This document shows, in pieces, positions 40,478 to 49,920 of a DNA stretch of 64,000 nucleotides. Origin of the DNA: JAMXLO01 sp036265005 (GTDB lineage Bacteria > Pseudomonadota > Alphaproteobacteria > Acetobacterales > Acetobacteraceae); the NCBI GenBank assembly GCA_036265005.1, contig DATAPW010000359.1:75817-139816 (forward strand), given 5' to 3'. Under the pieces are notes generated by a model, which saw nothing but the letters and a program-made list of their open reading frames with translations, had not been told where the DNA came from and did no database searches. Position 1 is the first letter of the stretch; each line of letters starts with the position of its first letter. A program made the translations under genes and the position numbers.

Positions 40478-40816
40478 ATGAGCGCAGTCAGGTTTACCAG
40501 GCGATGCACCGTGCTGGCGGGTGTTGCGGTGCTGTATGGCGCCACCGCCTGGGCACAGAGCGCGCCGCCGCCCCAGCCAACGCCGACGAGTGCCGGGCCA
40601 GGCCGGATCATCTGCCAGTCGGCCGCGAAATGTGTGCTCGGTATCGGAACGCCGCCGAGCATCAGCTACAAGATCGATGCCTCGGCGCTGCCGGCGGCGG
40701 ACAAGGACCGGCTGGTCAAGCAATGCACCGCCAAGGCCGCACCCTGCGTCGCGACGGTGACCGGTGCCGACAGCAAGACCGGCGTCAAGGCGGCGACCAT
40801 CAAGTTCTACAACTGA
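40478..40816 (+). CDS. Small exported protein, unknown function
   Basis: 112 residues from ATG 40478. A signal peptide (RRCTVLAGVAVLYGATAWAQS) leads to a Pro-rich linker and a compact domain with two cysteine pairs: RIICQSAAKCVLGIG and LVKQCTAKAAPCVATV. The end is ADSKTGVKAATIKFYN. The even number of Cys suggests disulfides. It sits between the GGT-like and aminotransferase genes on the same strand. I do not recognise the family. Confidence 0.72.
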   Translation: MSAVRFTRRCTVLAGVAVLYGATAWAQSAPPPQPTPTSAGPGRIICQSAAKCVLGIGTPPSISYKIDASALPAADKDRLVKQCTAKAAPCVATVTGADSKTGVKAATIKFYN

Positions 40817-40826
40817 TCGGCGTGCC

Positions 40827-41984
40827 ATGCTGAAAATCGGCCGCGGAGCAACGGCGCCACCATTCATCGTGATGGACGTGATCGCCGCGGCCAACGCGCG
40901 GCAGGCGGCTCTGCCGATTGGTGCGCCGCCGGTGATCCGCATGGAGGTGGGCCAGCCGGGAACCGGCGCGCCGGCCGGCGCGGTCGCCGCGGCGGTGGCC
41001 GCGCTGCATTCCGGCAACGCGCTGGGCTACACCGAGGCGTTCGGCCGGCGCTCGCTGCGCGAACGGATCGTGGCGCATTACCGCGACTGGTATGGGCTGG
41101 ATGTGCCGATCGAGCGCGTGGCGGTGACGGTCGGCGCGTCGGGGGCGTTTCCGCTGGCCTTCCTCGCGGCGTTCAATCCCGGCGACCGGGTGGCGTTGGT
41201 GTCGCCGTTCTATCCGCCCTACGTCAACATCCTCACCGCGCTGGGGATGCAGCCGATGATCCTTGAAGCCGGCGCGGACACCCGATTCCAGCCGAGTGTC
41301 GCGATGCTGGAGAAGCTCGATCCGCCGCCGGATGGGCTGATCGTGGCGAGCCCCTGCAATCCCGCCGGCACGATGCTGCACCCCGACGAACTGGCCGCCA
41401 TCGCCGCGTGGTGCGACGCTGCGGGCGTGCGGCTGATCAGCGATGAGATCTACCACGGCCTGAACTACGACAGTCCGATCGCCACCGCCTCCAGCCTCAG
41501 CCCGCATGCCGTGGTGGTGAACAGCTTCTCGAAGTATTTCTCGATGACCGGCTGGCGGATAGGCTGGATGGTACTGCCCGACGATCTGACGCGGCCGGTC
41601 GAACGGCTGGCGCAGAACTTCTTCATCAGCGCGCCCCACACTTCGCAGATAACGGCCGAGGCGGCGTTCGACTGCCACGCCGAGCTGCAGGAGAATGTCG
41701 CCCGGTATCGGCGATCCCGCGACCACCTGTTGCGGACATTGCCGGAAGCCGGCTTTACCCACCTGTCACCCGCCGACGGCGCATTCTATCTGTTCGCCGA
41801 CATAAGCGACCGGTCGAACGACAGCGCGGCATTCTGCGCCCGCATGCTGGCGGAAGTGGGGATCGCGGCGACACCCGGTATGGACTTCGACCGCGCGCGA
41901 GGCGATCGGTTCGTCCGGCTCTCCTACTGCGGCGCAGAGGCAGATATGCGCGAGGCCGCTGAACGCCTGAAGGGCTGGCGGTAA
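40827..41984 (+). CDS. PLP-dependent aminotransferase, class I/II
   Basis: 385 residues of fold-type I. Marks are GNALGYTEAFGRRSLRERIVAHY, VTVGASGAFPLAFLAAFNPGDRV, SPCNPAGTMLHPDEL (Asn ligand), LISDEIYHGLNY (Asp and Tyr) and the Schiff-base lysine in NSFSKYFSMTGWRIGW. The C-terminal RLSYCGAEADMREA has the substrate-carboxylate Arg. ATG 40827 (MLKIGRG) lies ten bases after the small exported protein gene. The substrate (aromatic, aspartate or alanine type) is not fixed by sequence. Confidence 0.93.
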   Translation: MLKIGRGATAPPFIVMDVIAAANARQAALPIGAPPVIRMEVGQPGTGAPAGAVAAAVAALHSGNALGYTEAFGRRSLRERIVAHYRDWYGLDVPIERVAVTVGASGAFPLAFLAAFNPGDRVALVSPFYPPYVNILTALGMQPMILEAGADTRFQPSVAMLEKLDPPPDGLIVASPCNPAGTMLHPDELAAIAAWCDAAGVRLISDEIYHGLNYDSPIATASSLSPHAVVVNSFSKYFSMTGWRIGWMVLPDDLTRPVERLAQNFFISAPHTSQITAEAAFDCHAELQENVARYRRSRDHLLRTLPEAGFTHLSPADGAFYLFADISDRSNDSAAFCARMLAEVGIAATPGMDFDRARGDRFVRLSYCGAEADMREAAERLKGWR

Positions 41985-42047
41985 CGCAGCCGGCCCTGTC
42001 GGAGCCGCGGGCCAAACGGCGTCGCAAAGCCACCGGCACCGGAGCCG

Positions 42048-42665
42048 CTAATGTTGCGGAAATTGATAGGGCTGCGCTACCGGCGGAAGCATATACACCT
42101 TCCGCATTCCGACTAACTTCTGGTTGATCTCCTGCCTGCCATTCGCTGCCGCTTGATGGACCTCGCCGCTGCACTCCGGCACTTTCAAGTACGGCGCCGG
42201 GTCAACCGGCTTTCCCGCCATGTCCATCTCGAAATACAAATGGGCACCCAGCGTGACACCGGTGTGCCCCACTACGCCGAGCTTCTCGCCTGCCGCGACG
42301 CTGCGCTTACCATCGGCGAACGCCGGCGTGACCATTCCGAAATGGCTGTAGATGCCCAGAAAGCCGTCATGCTGGACCAGCATTTCGAGACCACCCGGAC
42401 CCTTGTTCTGAATGCGGATCACCGTGCCAGGGGCGGTTGCCAAAACCGGTGCACCGTCCGGTGCCGGCAGATCAACCCCATAGTGGTAGGAGCCGGCCTG
42501 CGGCTGGTTTGGCAGCACACGAGGGCCGAATGGCGATGAGATGCAGGCCGACCCGACCGGTGGCAAGAGCACTGGTCCGTGTTGCAATTCCCCCGATGCG
42601 TCGCCCTGCCATAGCAGAACGGCGGCGCATGCGGTTGCCATCATGCCGATTGTGCGCACCCTCAT
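42048..42665 (-). CDS. M23/LytM-domain protein with altered zinc motif
   Basis: 205 residues. A signal peptide (RVRTIGMMATACAAVLLWQGDASG) precedes an M23 domain: SPFGPRV, YHYGVDLPAPDGAPVLATAPGTVI with the H-x-x-x-D ligands, YSHFGMV, and VGHTGVTLGAHLYFEMDM. The usual HLHFE, whose second His binds zinc, is HLYFE here. One of the four zinc ligands is therefore Tyr, so the protein may be a non-hydrolytic LytM-like regulator of amidases, like EnvC or NlpD. It starts at ATG 42665 and is divergent from the exported-protein module. The gap 42666-42915 holds no other feature. Confidence 0.88.
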   Translation of the reverse strand: MRVRTIGMMATACAAVLLWQGDASGELQHGPVLLPPVGSACISSPFGPRVLPNQPQAGSYHYGVDLPAPDGAPVLATAPGTVIRIQNKGPGGLEMLVQHDGFLGIYSHFGMVTPAFADGKRSVAAGEKLGVVGHTGVTLGAHLYFEMDMAGKPVDPAPYLKVPECSGEVHQAAANGRQEINQKLVGMRKVYMLPPVAQPYQFPQH

Positions 42666-42915
42666 AGCAGCCAACGTACCACGCCGTACGAGCCCCAGCC
42701 AAAGCCCCACGTACCGACGTGCCCGCTGGCCTTCCCGCCGAGCCGCCGCCATCGATGACCATCACCGTATCATCGGCGAGGCGACCGCACGAGCGATCGG
42801 GGCTGTGCCCAACACCGTGCGCAGGCCAGCACAGGTTTGCAGGTGAGACCGGGTTCACTGCGGACAACCCGGCAGATCGGTAGCATAGTTCGCATCCAGG
42901 CGTGCGGGGGGAACG

Positions 42916-43473
42916 ATGCACGACCAGCGAAATCGGCGTACCGCCGGACCAATCGAATGGACCGCGACCGTGCTGTGGCTCGCCACCGCATCGGTGGCGT
43001 GGGCGCAGCCGTCGCCGGCCTGCGATCCGGCATCGGAGCCGATCTGTCGGACCGTCGCCCAGCCCGAGTTCCTGTCGGCCTATCGCGCCGCCTACGCACA
43101 GACGACCGATCCGGCCGATGCGGTGGATGACGTGCGCGACAACTTCCGGCGCGCGATGCTGGGCGCCGGCCAGGCTGGCCCGGCCGCCGTCGGGCGGCAG
43201 ATCGATGCCATCCTCGATGACGCCCTGGTCCGAACGCAGCAGCATATGTGCGGCGGGGCCGCCACGTCGGCCGGACAATCGCCGACGGCCCTGGCGGCAG
43301 GGTTGGCGATGGCCGCCGAAGCGCGCGGAACGCGGCTCGGCGCCACCACCCTCGGCGCGATGACCGGCACTGCGCTGGGCGCCACGCGGGCGCGCGGCGC
43401 GGCGTGCCTCTGTGCCGCGCACAACTTCAGCGCCATCCGCGACGCATGCGCATCCAGTTCCGCGTCACGCTGA
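42916..43473 (+). CDS. Exported cysteine-rich protein, first gene of a three-gene module
   Basis: 185 residues. A hydrophobic lead (EWTATVLWLATASVAWAQ) resembles a long signal peptide. The mature part is helical with Cys at PACDPASEPICRTVAQPEF, QQHMCGGAA and AACLCAAHNFSAIRDACAS. A glycine/alanine/threonine-rich stretch (GTRLGATTLGAMTGTALGATRA) could be a membrane hairpin. I do not recognise the family. Its 3' end overlaps the pentapeptide protein gene by 28 bases, so the two are linked. Confidence 0.62.
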   Translation: MHDQRNRRTAGPIEWTATVLWLATASVAWAQPSPACDPASEPICRTVAQPEFLSAYRAAYAQTTDPADAVDDVRDNFRRAMLGAGQAGPAAVGRQIDAILDDALVRTQQHMCGGAATSAGQSPTALAAGLAMAAEARGTRLGATTLGAMTGTALGATRARGAACLCAAHNFSAIRDACASSSASR

Positions 43474-45101
43474 TTTTCGCACTCTGCGCGCTGGCGCCGA
43501 GCGCCTTCGCCATCGATACGCGCGTGCTGAGCGCCGCCGATGTCGTCGCCGAGATCGCCGCAACCGGCCGCATCGAGGGACCGGCAACGGTCGAGGATGA
43601 TCTGGACCTGGGTCGCCTGAGCGAGGCTGCAGGCAAGTCCCCCGGCGGCATGGTGTTCAACGACGTCCGGTTTCGCGGCCGGCTTACCGGCGCGCCATCG
43701 GTTCACCTGAGGATCCAGGGCGGATCGGTCTGCCGCATCGAAGCGGACGGCCTGGCTTGGCCGCAGGCGGTCGATATCCGCGGCGCGACCATCGGTGCCG
43801 CGCGCTTCCGTTCGGCGCGGATGCGTGGCGCGTGGTCGTGTTTCGAGTGCGCGCTCTGCCGGACCAACTTCGAGGAGGTGCAATTCGCCGACGAGGCCAG
43901 TTTCACCGGTACGCGCTTCGGTGCGGCGACCGATCCAGACCTGTGCCGCGAGTCGGCGCCAGCCGCCTGCGGCACCGCCAACTTCGCCGAGGCGTCGTTC
44001 GCTGCCACGGCGCGGTTCGATCGCGCCGCATTTCAGTCGCGCGCCAGCTTCGACGGAGCGGAATTCCGCGACGCCGCGCGTTTCGCACGCGCCTCAGCGA
44101 CACAGGGCATGAGCGCCATCGGCACGCGGTTCCGGCGGGATGCCGAATATCGCGACTGCGTGCTGACCGACGCATATTTCGGGCCCGATACGCGTGCGTC
44201 CGGCCAGACGACATTCGAGGCGACCGAATTCACCGCGCGGGCGGATTTCCGTGGCTGCCGCTTCGCCGGAACCACGCACTTCGATGCCGCGGTGTTTGCC
44301 GGCGACGCCTTGTTCACGCGGGCACGCTTCACCGGCCCGGATCTGTCGTTTCTCGGCGTGCTGGCGGCGCATGCCATCGATCTCCGCGCGGCGGGTCTTT
44401 CAGATCCGACGGCGCGGCTTGCGCTCGATGCCACCGCCGCCGACGCCATCCGGCTCGACTGGGACAGCGCCGGCGACGCCATTCTGCGGGCGCTCCCTGG
44501 GCTCCCTGCCGAACAGCGCGTTTCGACGCTCGACGCATTGTCCCGCACGCTCGACAGCCAGGGCGAAACCCGGGCCGGACTTCGCGTCGCGTTCGCAGCG
44601 AAGCAGGCACGGCGCGATCAGCAGGCCAGCATCTGCGGCGATGACAGCGTCGCCGGATGTGCGGCAGGCGAGGCCGAGTGGTGGCTATGGACCTGGCCCA
44701 CTCGCAACGGCAGTGACCTCGCGTGGCCGCTCGCCGCACTCGGTCTGCTGTGGGGCATGGCGGCGCTGGTCGGACTGCCGCGCGGCCGCGTACTGGCGGT
44801 GCCTGGCGAACCGGCGGACGGCGGCGCGGCGTACCGCTGTGTGACGGCAGGGAGCATGCCCGACGGCACGTGGTGCCCGACCGGACTGCAGCGTGCCGAG
44901 ATGGCGATCGGCTTCGCCACGCGGCTGGTGTTCAAGCTCGGCCCGACGCAACTGCGCATGGCGGCGCCCACGGGCGGCACAGGCGTGGCCGCGACCAACC
45001 TGGCGCTGCGGCTGGCCTGGGTACTCGGCTGGGCGCTGTTGGGTCTCGTTGCGGCGGTGATCGCAGCCGCCTTCCCGGGACTGCGTGCCATCCTACCCTG
45101 A
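43446..45101 (+). CDS. Exported pentapeptide-repeat protein with C-terminal membrane segments
   Basis: 551 residues from ATG 43446. Signal peptide MRIQFRVTLIFALCALAPSAFA. The middle (about 90-310) is built of pentapeptide-like repeats, for example SFAATARFDRAAFQSRASFDGAEFRDAARF, which form a right-handed beta-helix. Two hydrophobic segments near the end (WPLAALGLLWGMAALVGLP and LRLAWVLGWALLGLVAAVIAAAF) would anchor it in the membrane, so the beta-helix would face the periplasm. A few Cys are present (CFECALC, CRESAPAAC). Second gene of the module; the metallopeptidase gene follows 14 bases later. Confidence 0.82.
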   Translation: MRIQFRVTLIFALCALAPSAFAIDTRVLSAADVVAEIAATGRIEGPATVEDDLDLGRLSEAAGKSPGGMVFNDVRFRGRLTGAPSVHLRIQGGSVCRIEADGLAWPQAVDIRGATIGAARFRSARMRGAWSCFECALCRTNFEEVQFADEASFTGTRFGAATDPDLCRESAPAACGTANFAEASFAATARFDRAAFQSRASFDGAEFRDAARFARASATQGMSAIGTRFRRDAEYRDCVLTDAYFGPDTRASGQTTFEATEFTARADFRGCRFAGTTHFDAAVFAGDALFTRARFTGPDLSFLGVLAAHAIDLRAAGLSDPTARLALDATAADAIRLDWDSAGDAILRALPGLPAEQRVSTLDALSRTLDSQGETRAGLRVAFAAKQARRDQQASICGDDSVAGCAAGEAEWWLWTWPTRNGSDLAWPLAALGLLWGMAALVGLPRGRVLAVPGEPADGGAAYRCVTAGSMPDGTWCPTGLQRAEMAIGFATRLVFKLGPTQLRMAAPTGGTGVAATNLALRLAWVLGWALLGLVAAVIAAAFPGLRAILP

Positions 45102-45115
45102 CACGGAGATCGACC

Positions 45116-46267
45116 ATGCCGTATTTGCCGATGCTCGCGCTGGCCGGACTGCTGGCGACGGCTGCCGTCGAAACGCTGTGCCCTCGGCTCGCCGCGGCAC
45201 AGGATCCGGATGCGGTACGCGATCCCGCGGCCTACGTCAGCCATTTGCGGGAGCGTGGGCTGATTTCCCCGGCGTTGCAGCCACAGCTCCAGGCGATCGC
45301 CAATGTCCTGGTCGCCAATGCGCGCACCTGGCCCGCCGCGCAGGTCAACGGGGCGTACGATCCCCGAGCGGTGAACATCTATCTGGTCGAGACCAAGGCA
45401 TCCGGCACGATCGATCCGCGCGGGCTGACCGAACGGGCGCGCGGCACGCTGCTGGCGTTTCCGCGGGAGCGCCTGATCATCGGCGACGCCGGCTACCTGG
45501 CCGAGGTGAAGGCCGGGGCGGACATCTACTGGGAGGCTGTGCGACGGCGTGACGGCTCGGTGAAGACCTACGACGCCCTGGCGATCGCCATGATCGAGGG
45601 TCCCGACCAGGCCGAGCGTTCGCGCAATGGCGCCAATGCCGACTGGCGCAGCGGCACCAACGAACTGTTCGAAGGCGCCGCAGCCTTCCTGCTGGCGCAC
45701 GAGATGGGCCATCTCGCGCTTGGCCTGGATCCGGCGCTGGAGGGCTGGGTTGCGCGGCCGCGCGGCCTCGCCGGCGCTGATCGCGACCGCTTCTGGGCTT
45801 GCCCGAATCTGGTCGGCAGCAACGTCGATGGCACGCGCCAACAAGAGGCCCAGGCGGATGCCTATGCCGCGAAGCTGCTCGCCTCGATCCCGCATCCGTC
45901 GCCGCCGAAGCGGCTGCGCTACGAGCACGGCGCGCTGTTCCTGCGCAATGCCGAGATGGGCAAGGTGGTGGCGACGCTCATCGTGCTGTCGCCGCGCGGA
46001 CAGATGCTGATGCAGCGGGCGGCGCTGCCGATGAACCCCGAGGTGATCCGCGGCATGGGCGAAACGCTCAGCCGCGACGAAGGGATGATGGCGACAGTAT
46101 TCCCGTCAACCCATCCGTCGCAGGCGGATCGTATGTTCGGCGTCTACGACGTGTTCGTGCTGACGCCGACGAGTGCGTATTACGGCGACCGGACCAGCCA
46201 GTCCGACAGCGCGATGTGGCAGATGGTGATCCAGCTCATGTGCTCATCGATCGCGCAGCCGCACTGA
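45116..46267 (+). CDS. Exported zinc metallopeptidase, M48-like (HEMGH)
   Basis: 383 residues from ATG 45116 with an upstream GGAG. The N-terminus MPYLPMLALAGLLATAAVETLCPRLAAA is a signal peptide. The zinc motif is AFLLAHEMGHLALGL, and a third ligand is offered by QQEAQADAYAAKLL, the E-x-x-x-D helix of M48-type gluzincins. N-terminal parts show ALQPQLQAIANVLVANARTWPAAQVNGAYDP, similar in layout to the DUF-type domain preceding M48 sites. It is the third gene of the exported module and is convergent with rne (13 bases between the stops). Confidence 0.86.
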   Translation: MPYLPMLALAGLLATAAVETLCPRLAAAQDPDAVRDPAAYVSHLRERGLISPALQPQLQAIANVLVANARTWPAAQVNGAYDPRAVNIYLVETKASGTIDPRGLTERARGTLLAFPRERLIIGDAGYLAEVKAGADIYWEAVRRRDGSVKTYDALAIAMIEGPDQAERSRNGANADWRSGTNELFEGAAAFLLAHEMGHLALGLDPALEGWVARPRGLAGADRDRFWACPNLVGSNVDGTRQQEAQADAYAAKLLASIPHPSPPKRLRYEHGALFLRNAEMGKVVATLIVLSPRGQMLMQRAALPMNPEVIRGMGETLSRDEGMMATVFPSTHPSQADRMFGVYDVFVLTPTSAYYGDRTSQSDSAMWQMVIQLMCSSIAQPH

Positions 46268-46280
46268 GCCGCGCCACCCG

Positions 46281-49200
46281 CTACCGCCGCCACCAGCCGC
46301 GCTTCTTCTCCGCCATGGGAGCCTCGCCGGCGCCGATGATGATCGGCTTGACCGCCGGTTCGGCGACCGCATCGTTGGCGGCCACCAGCGGCTCAGGCTC
46401 GGGCGTTGGCCCAGGCTCGGGCTCGGGCTCAGGCTCGGGCGTTGGCCCAGGCTCAGGCTCGGGCTCAGGCTCGGGCTCAGGCTCAGGCGCCAGTTCGGGC
46501 GCGGCCGGTTCGGGTTCCGGCGTCGCGCTTGCTGCGGCAGGGGCGGGCTCCGGCTCCTGCATTGCCTCGGGTTCGGCCTCGGTCGCCTCGGCCTGCTCGG
46601 GCAGCGGCTGGGCTTCGATGAGCGGTGGCGCGTTCTCCGGTTCCAGCCCGGCCAGCGGCGCCGGTTCGGCTGGTGGCGCCGCGTGCACCGGTGCGGCCGC
46701 CTCCGCCTGCTCCATCACATCGAAGATGTCGAAGGTATGCCCGCCGAACGGATTGGCGGGGGTCGGGCCGCTATAGACCGGCGGCAGATCGGGCTGGTCG
46801 GCGCCCGGCGTGGCGTGGGCCGGCATGCTGCCGTCGCCGTCCGGGCGGCGACGGCGCCCCCCGCGGCGACCGCGGCGTGGCCTGTCCCCAGTCCCCTGGC
46901 CGGCTTGTCTGCCATTGCCATTGGGTCCGGGGCCTTGCGCGACACGGTGCTCATCCTCACCCGCTTCGGCATGCTCCGGCACGCCCTCGATGTGCTCGTC
47001 CGCCGCATCCGCATCGACAGCTTCCGGCATCGCCGCGCCATCGGCGCCGATGGCGGCCGCCGGCTGCGGCGCTGGCGTGCCGTCCTCGCGACGTCCGCCG
47101 CGCCGACGCCGACGCCGACGGCGGCGCCGCTTCTCGGCTTCCTCCGGCGTTTCCCCGGCTTCTGCGTGCGCCACGTCGTTGGCCGCCTCGGTCTCCTCAT
47201 CCACATCCTCGGCGACGGTGACCTCGTCGTCTTCCTCGACCTCCGCATCCACCACCAGCGGCGGCGGAGCCGCCACATCCTGGGTGATCGCGGCAGGCGC
47301 CTCGCCCGGCACCTGCGCCCGCACGCGCTCGATGCGGAACTGCGACACCATGTGGCTGTCGTCGCCCGTGCAGGTGACCCGCATGCCGTAGCGCGCCTCG
47401 ATCTCGGCCAGGCGCTCGCGCTTGTGGTTCAGGATGTAGAGCGCGACCGGCGTCGAGGCGTAGACGATGATCTCGGCCGAGCGGCGCTTGGCGCCCTCCT
47501 CCTCAATGCCGCGCAGCACATGGATCGCGGCGCTCTCGGTGGAGCGCACATGGCCGGTGCCGCCGCAATGCTGGCACATGATGAAGCTGGTTTCGGCGAG
47601 CGACGGACGCAGTCGCTGGCGGCTCATCTCCATCAGGCCGAAATGGCTGATATGGCCGACCTGGATGCGCGCACGGTCGTTCTTCAGCGCCTCCTTCAGG
47701 CGGCGCTCGACCATCGCGTTGTGCTTCTTCGCCTCCATGTCGATGAAGTCGATGACGATGAGGCCGGCCAGGTCGCGCAGTCGCAACTGGCGCGCCACTT
47801 CGTCGGCTGCCTCCATATTGGTGCGCAGCGCCGTCTCCTCGATGCCGCGCTCACGCGTCGAGCGGCCGGAGTTGACGTCGATCGCCACCAGCGCCTCGGT
47901 CTGGTTGATCACCAGGTAGCCGCCTGACCGGAGCTGCACGGTGGGCTGCAGCATGCCGTCGAGCTGCGCCTCCACCTGGTATTTCGAGAACAGCGGCTGG
48001 CCGCCGCCGGAGCCGGTATCGCGCCAGAGCTGCACCTTCTTGGCGTGGCTCGGCATCAGCATGCGCATGAACTCGTGCGCCGCGCGCCAGCCCTGCTCGC
48101 CGTCCACCTGAATCTCGTCGATGTCGCGCGAATAGACGTCGCGGATCGCACGCTTGATCAGGCTGGCCTCTTCGTAGATCAGCGCGGGGGCGACGGATTT
48201 CAGGGTGTGTTCGCGGATGTCGTCCCACAGCCGCAGCAGGTATTCGCAGTCGCGCTTGATTTCCGGCTTCGGCCGGTTGGCGCCGGCGGTGCGCACGATC
48301 AGGCCCATTCCCTGCGGGATTTCCAGTTCGGCCATGACCTCCTTGAGGCGGCGGCGATCGGTGGCCGAAGTGATCTTGCGGGAAATGCCGCCGCCACGCG
48401 GCGAATTGGGCATCAGCACGCCGAAGCGCCCGGCGAGCGACAGGTAGGTGGTCAACGCCGCGCCCTTCGTGCCGCGTTCTTCCTTGACCACCTGCACCAG
48501 CAGGATCTGCCGCCGCTTGATGACCTCCTGGATCTTGTAGTTGCGCAGGAAGCGCGGCGGGATGCGTCGTTCGCTGCGGTCCTCCGAACCGTCACCCTCA
48601 CCGCCGACCGTCTCCGGGGGCGGCTGCTCGGGGATCGGCTCCGCGTGGTAGCCGGTGTCCTCATCGGCATCGGCGGCGGCTTCGACGGCGCTTTCGGCAT
48701 CGGCCTCGACCGGATAGCCGGCCTCCACCACCTCCACTGCCGCTTCGATCGGCGCCGGTTCGGCTTCCGCGCCCCGAGGCTCCTGATCATGCTCGGGCGG
48801 CGCAGCGGCTTCCGGTTCGACCGGCGTGAACCCGGCTTCCGCGACCATGACCGGATGGGGTTCGGCCGCCGCATCGGGCTCCGCCGTGGCCAGTGCCTCG
48901 AGCGGTGCGGCGACGGTCTCATGGTCGATGGCCGCGGGCTGGGCCGCAATGTGGTCTGCCGGGTCATCGGGCTGTTCGTCGGACCCTGCGGGTTCGGCTT
49001 CGACGGCGTGCGGCGCTGCCTCCTCTGCCGGTTGCTGGGCGCCGGCATCGGCCGCTTCGGCGGCCCTGTCCTCTTCCTCCTCCTCGCGCCGCGCATCCTC
49101 GGCCTGCATGTCGATCAGTCGCTGCCGGTCGGCGACGGGGATCTGATAGTAGTCGGGATGGATTTCGCCAAAGGCGAGGAAGCCGTGGCGGTTGCCGCCA

Positions 49201-49382
49201 TACTCGACGAACGCGGCCTGCAGGCTGGGTTCTACGCGAACCACCTTGGCCAGGTAGATGTTGCCTTTGAGCTGCCGCTTGGTCGATGTCTCGACGTCGA
49301 AATCTTCTAGGCGATTACCATCCAGCACCACTACGCGGGTTTCTTCCGCGTGTGTGGCGTCGATCAGCATACGTTTGGTCAT
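46281..49382 (-). CDS. rne: Ribonuclease E
   Basis: 1033 residues; ATG 49382 (MTKRMLIDATHAEETRV). The S1 domain is split: it begins KGNIYLAKVVRVEPSLQAAFVEYGGNRHGFLAFGEIH, is interrupted by an acidic Ala/Glu/Pro-rich insertion (about 100-275), and resumes at IQEVIKRRQILLVQVVKEERGTKGAAL. Catalytic Asp residues lie in VAIDVNSGR and VIDFIDME, and the Zn-link is CQHCGGTGHV. The C-terminal degradosome-scaffold region is basic, then Pro/Glu-rich, ending MAEKKRGWWRR. The DNA for the Pro-Glu tail is a 36-base direct repeat (46390-46475). RNase E is essential and usually autoregulated through its 5' leader. Confidence 0.97.
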   Translation of the reverse strand: MTKRMLIDATHAEETRVVVLDGNRLEDFDVETSTKRQLKGNIYLAKVVRVEPSLQAAFVEYGGNRHGFLAFGEIHPDYYQIPVADRQRLIDMQAEDARREEEEEDRAAEAADAGAQQPAEEAAPHAVEAEPAGSDEQPDDPADHIAAQPAAIDHETVAAPLEALATAEPDAAAEPHPVMVAEAGFTPVEPEAAAPPEHDQEPRGAEAEPAPIEAAVEVVEAGYPVEADAESAVEAAADADEDTGYHAEPIPEQPPPETVGGEGDGSEDRSERRIPPRFLRNYKIQEVIKRRQILLVQVVKEERGTKGAALTTYLSLAGRFGVLMPNSPRGGGISRKITSATDRRRLKEVMAELEIPQGMGLIVRTAGANRPKPEIKRDCEYLLRLWDDIREHTLKSVAPALIYEEASLIKRAIRDVYSRDIDEIQVDGEQGWRAAHEFMRMLMPSHAKKVQLWRDTGSGGGQPLFSKYQVEAQLDGMLQPTVQLRSGGYLVINQTEALVAIDVNSGRSTRERGIEETALRTNMEAADEVARQLRLRDLAGLIVIDFIDMEAKKHNAMVERRLKEALKNDRARIQVGHISHFGLMEMSRQRLRPSLAETSFIMCQHCGGTGHVRSTESAAIHVLRGIEEEGAKRRSAEIIVYASTPVALYILNHKRERLAEIEARYGMRVTCTGDDSHMVSQFRIERVRAQVPGEAPAAITQDVAAPPPLVVDAEVEEDDEVTVAEDVDEETEAANDVAHAEAGETPEEAEKRRRRRRRRRRGGRREDGTPAPQPAAAIGADGAAMPEAVDADAADEHIEGVPEHAEAGEDEHRVAQGPGPNGNGRQAGQGTGDRPRRGRRGGRRRRPDGDGSMPAHATPGADQPDLPPVYSGPTPANPFGGHTFDIFDVMEQAEAAAPVHAAPPAEPAPLAGLEPENAPPLIEAQPLPEQAEATEAEPEAMQEPEPAPAAASATPEPEPAAPELAPEPEPEPEPEPEPGPTPEPEPEPEPGPTPEPEPLVAANDAVAEPAVKPIIIGAGEAPMAEKKRGWWRR
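46390..46480. repeat. Minisatellite in the 3' end of rne
   Basis: GCGTTGGCCCAGGCTC recurs with a period of 36 bases (copies at 46403 and 46439), surrounded by GGCTCG/GGCTCA hexamers. It encodes the Pro-Glu/Gly-Pro-Thr-Pro tail of RNase E. Copy number probably varies between strains. Confidence 0.8.
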
Positions 49383-49920
49383 GTAGTCCTGAACTCCGAT
49401 GAACCGCCCGGCACTGCGGCGCGGATCCCAGCGGGACGCGCACCGGTGGGCGGCGGAAAAGATTTGTGGGAAGGGGCTGGCCCATCCGCTCAAGGATCGG
49501 AAAATCGTCCGGCCGAACGCTACGGCAACCTGTCATCCCACCCTGGAAGATGGGGATTGCTGTCGAATTGGTTAGGGTTGGCCGTACGGCGATCATGGTT
49601 GCGACGGTATCCGGTCCTGCGCGGTCGGGCCGACGTTCCGTGCCGGAACGGCCCCAGGTGAAAGCGACTGCCTGGCAGCTCAATCGAGGCGGGCGACCCC
49701 GGCGCGCTGATAGCGCGGCGCGGGCGATGACGCGGCAGCGGCGGATGCTGACCCTCCCCGGACCTCGCCCCGCCGAGCATTTGGCTCGTACGGTTCACGG
49801 GCCGTCGCTTCCGCCGGATTCCGTGCCCGTGGCAGCGGGTAGGCCCGCTTCCCCCAGGTGCGTCACCGGAGCGGCTGGGACCATGAAGCAAACCGGCGAG
49901 CGCCGCAAGCTGATCGTGAG
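49383..49920. other. rne leader and upstream spacer, no gene seen
   Basis: About 540 bases without a credible gene. The part next to ATG 49382 must hold the rne promoter and leader. AGCGGGACGCGCACCGGTGGGCGGCGG near 49430 is GC-rich enough to fold. Frames on either strand here are Arg/Pro-rich shadows. I could not assign promoter boxes or a known RNA family. Confidence 0.5.

Noticed and set aside
49383..49920. tRNA or known small RNA upstream of rne
   Set aside because: No cloverleaf arms or CCA end could be assembled and no known RNA family was recognised.
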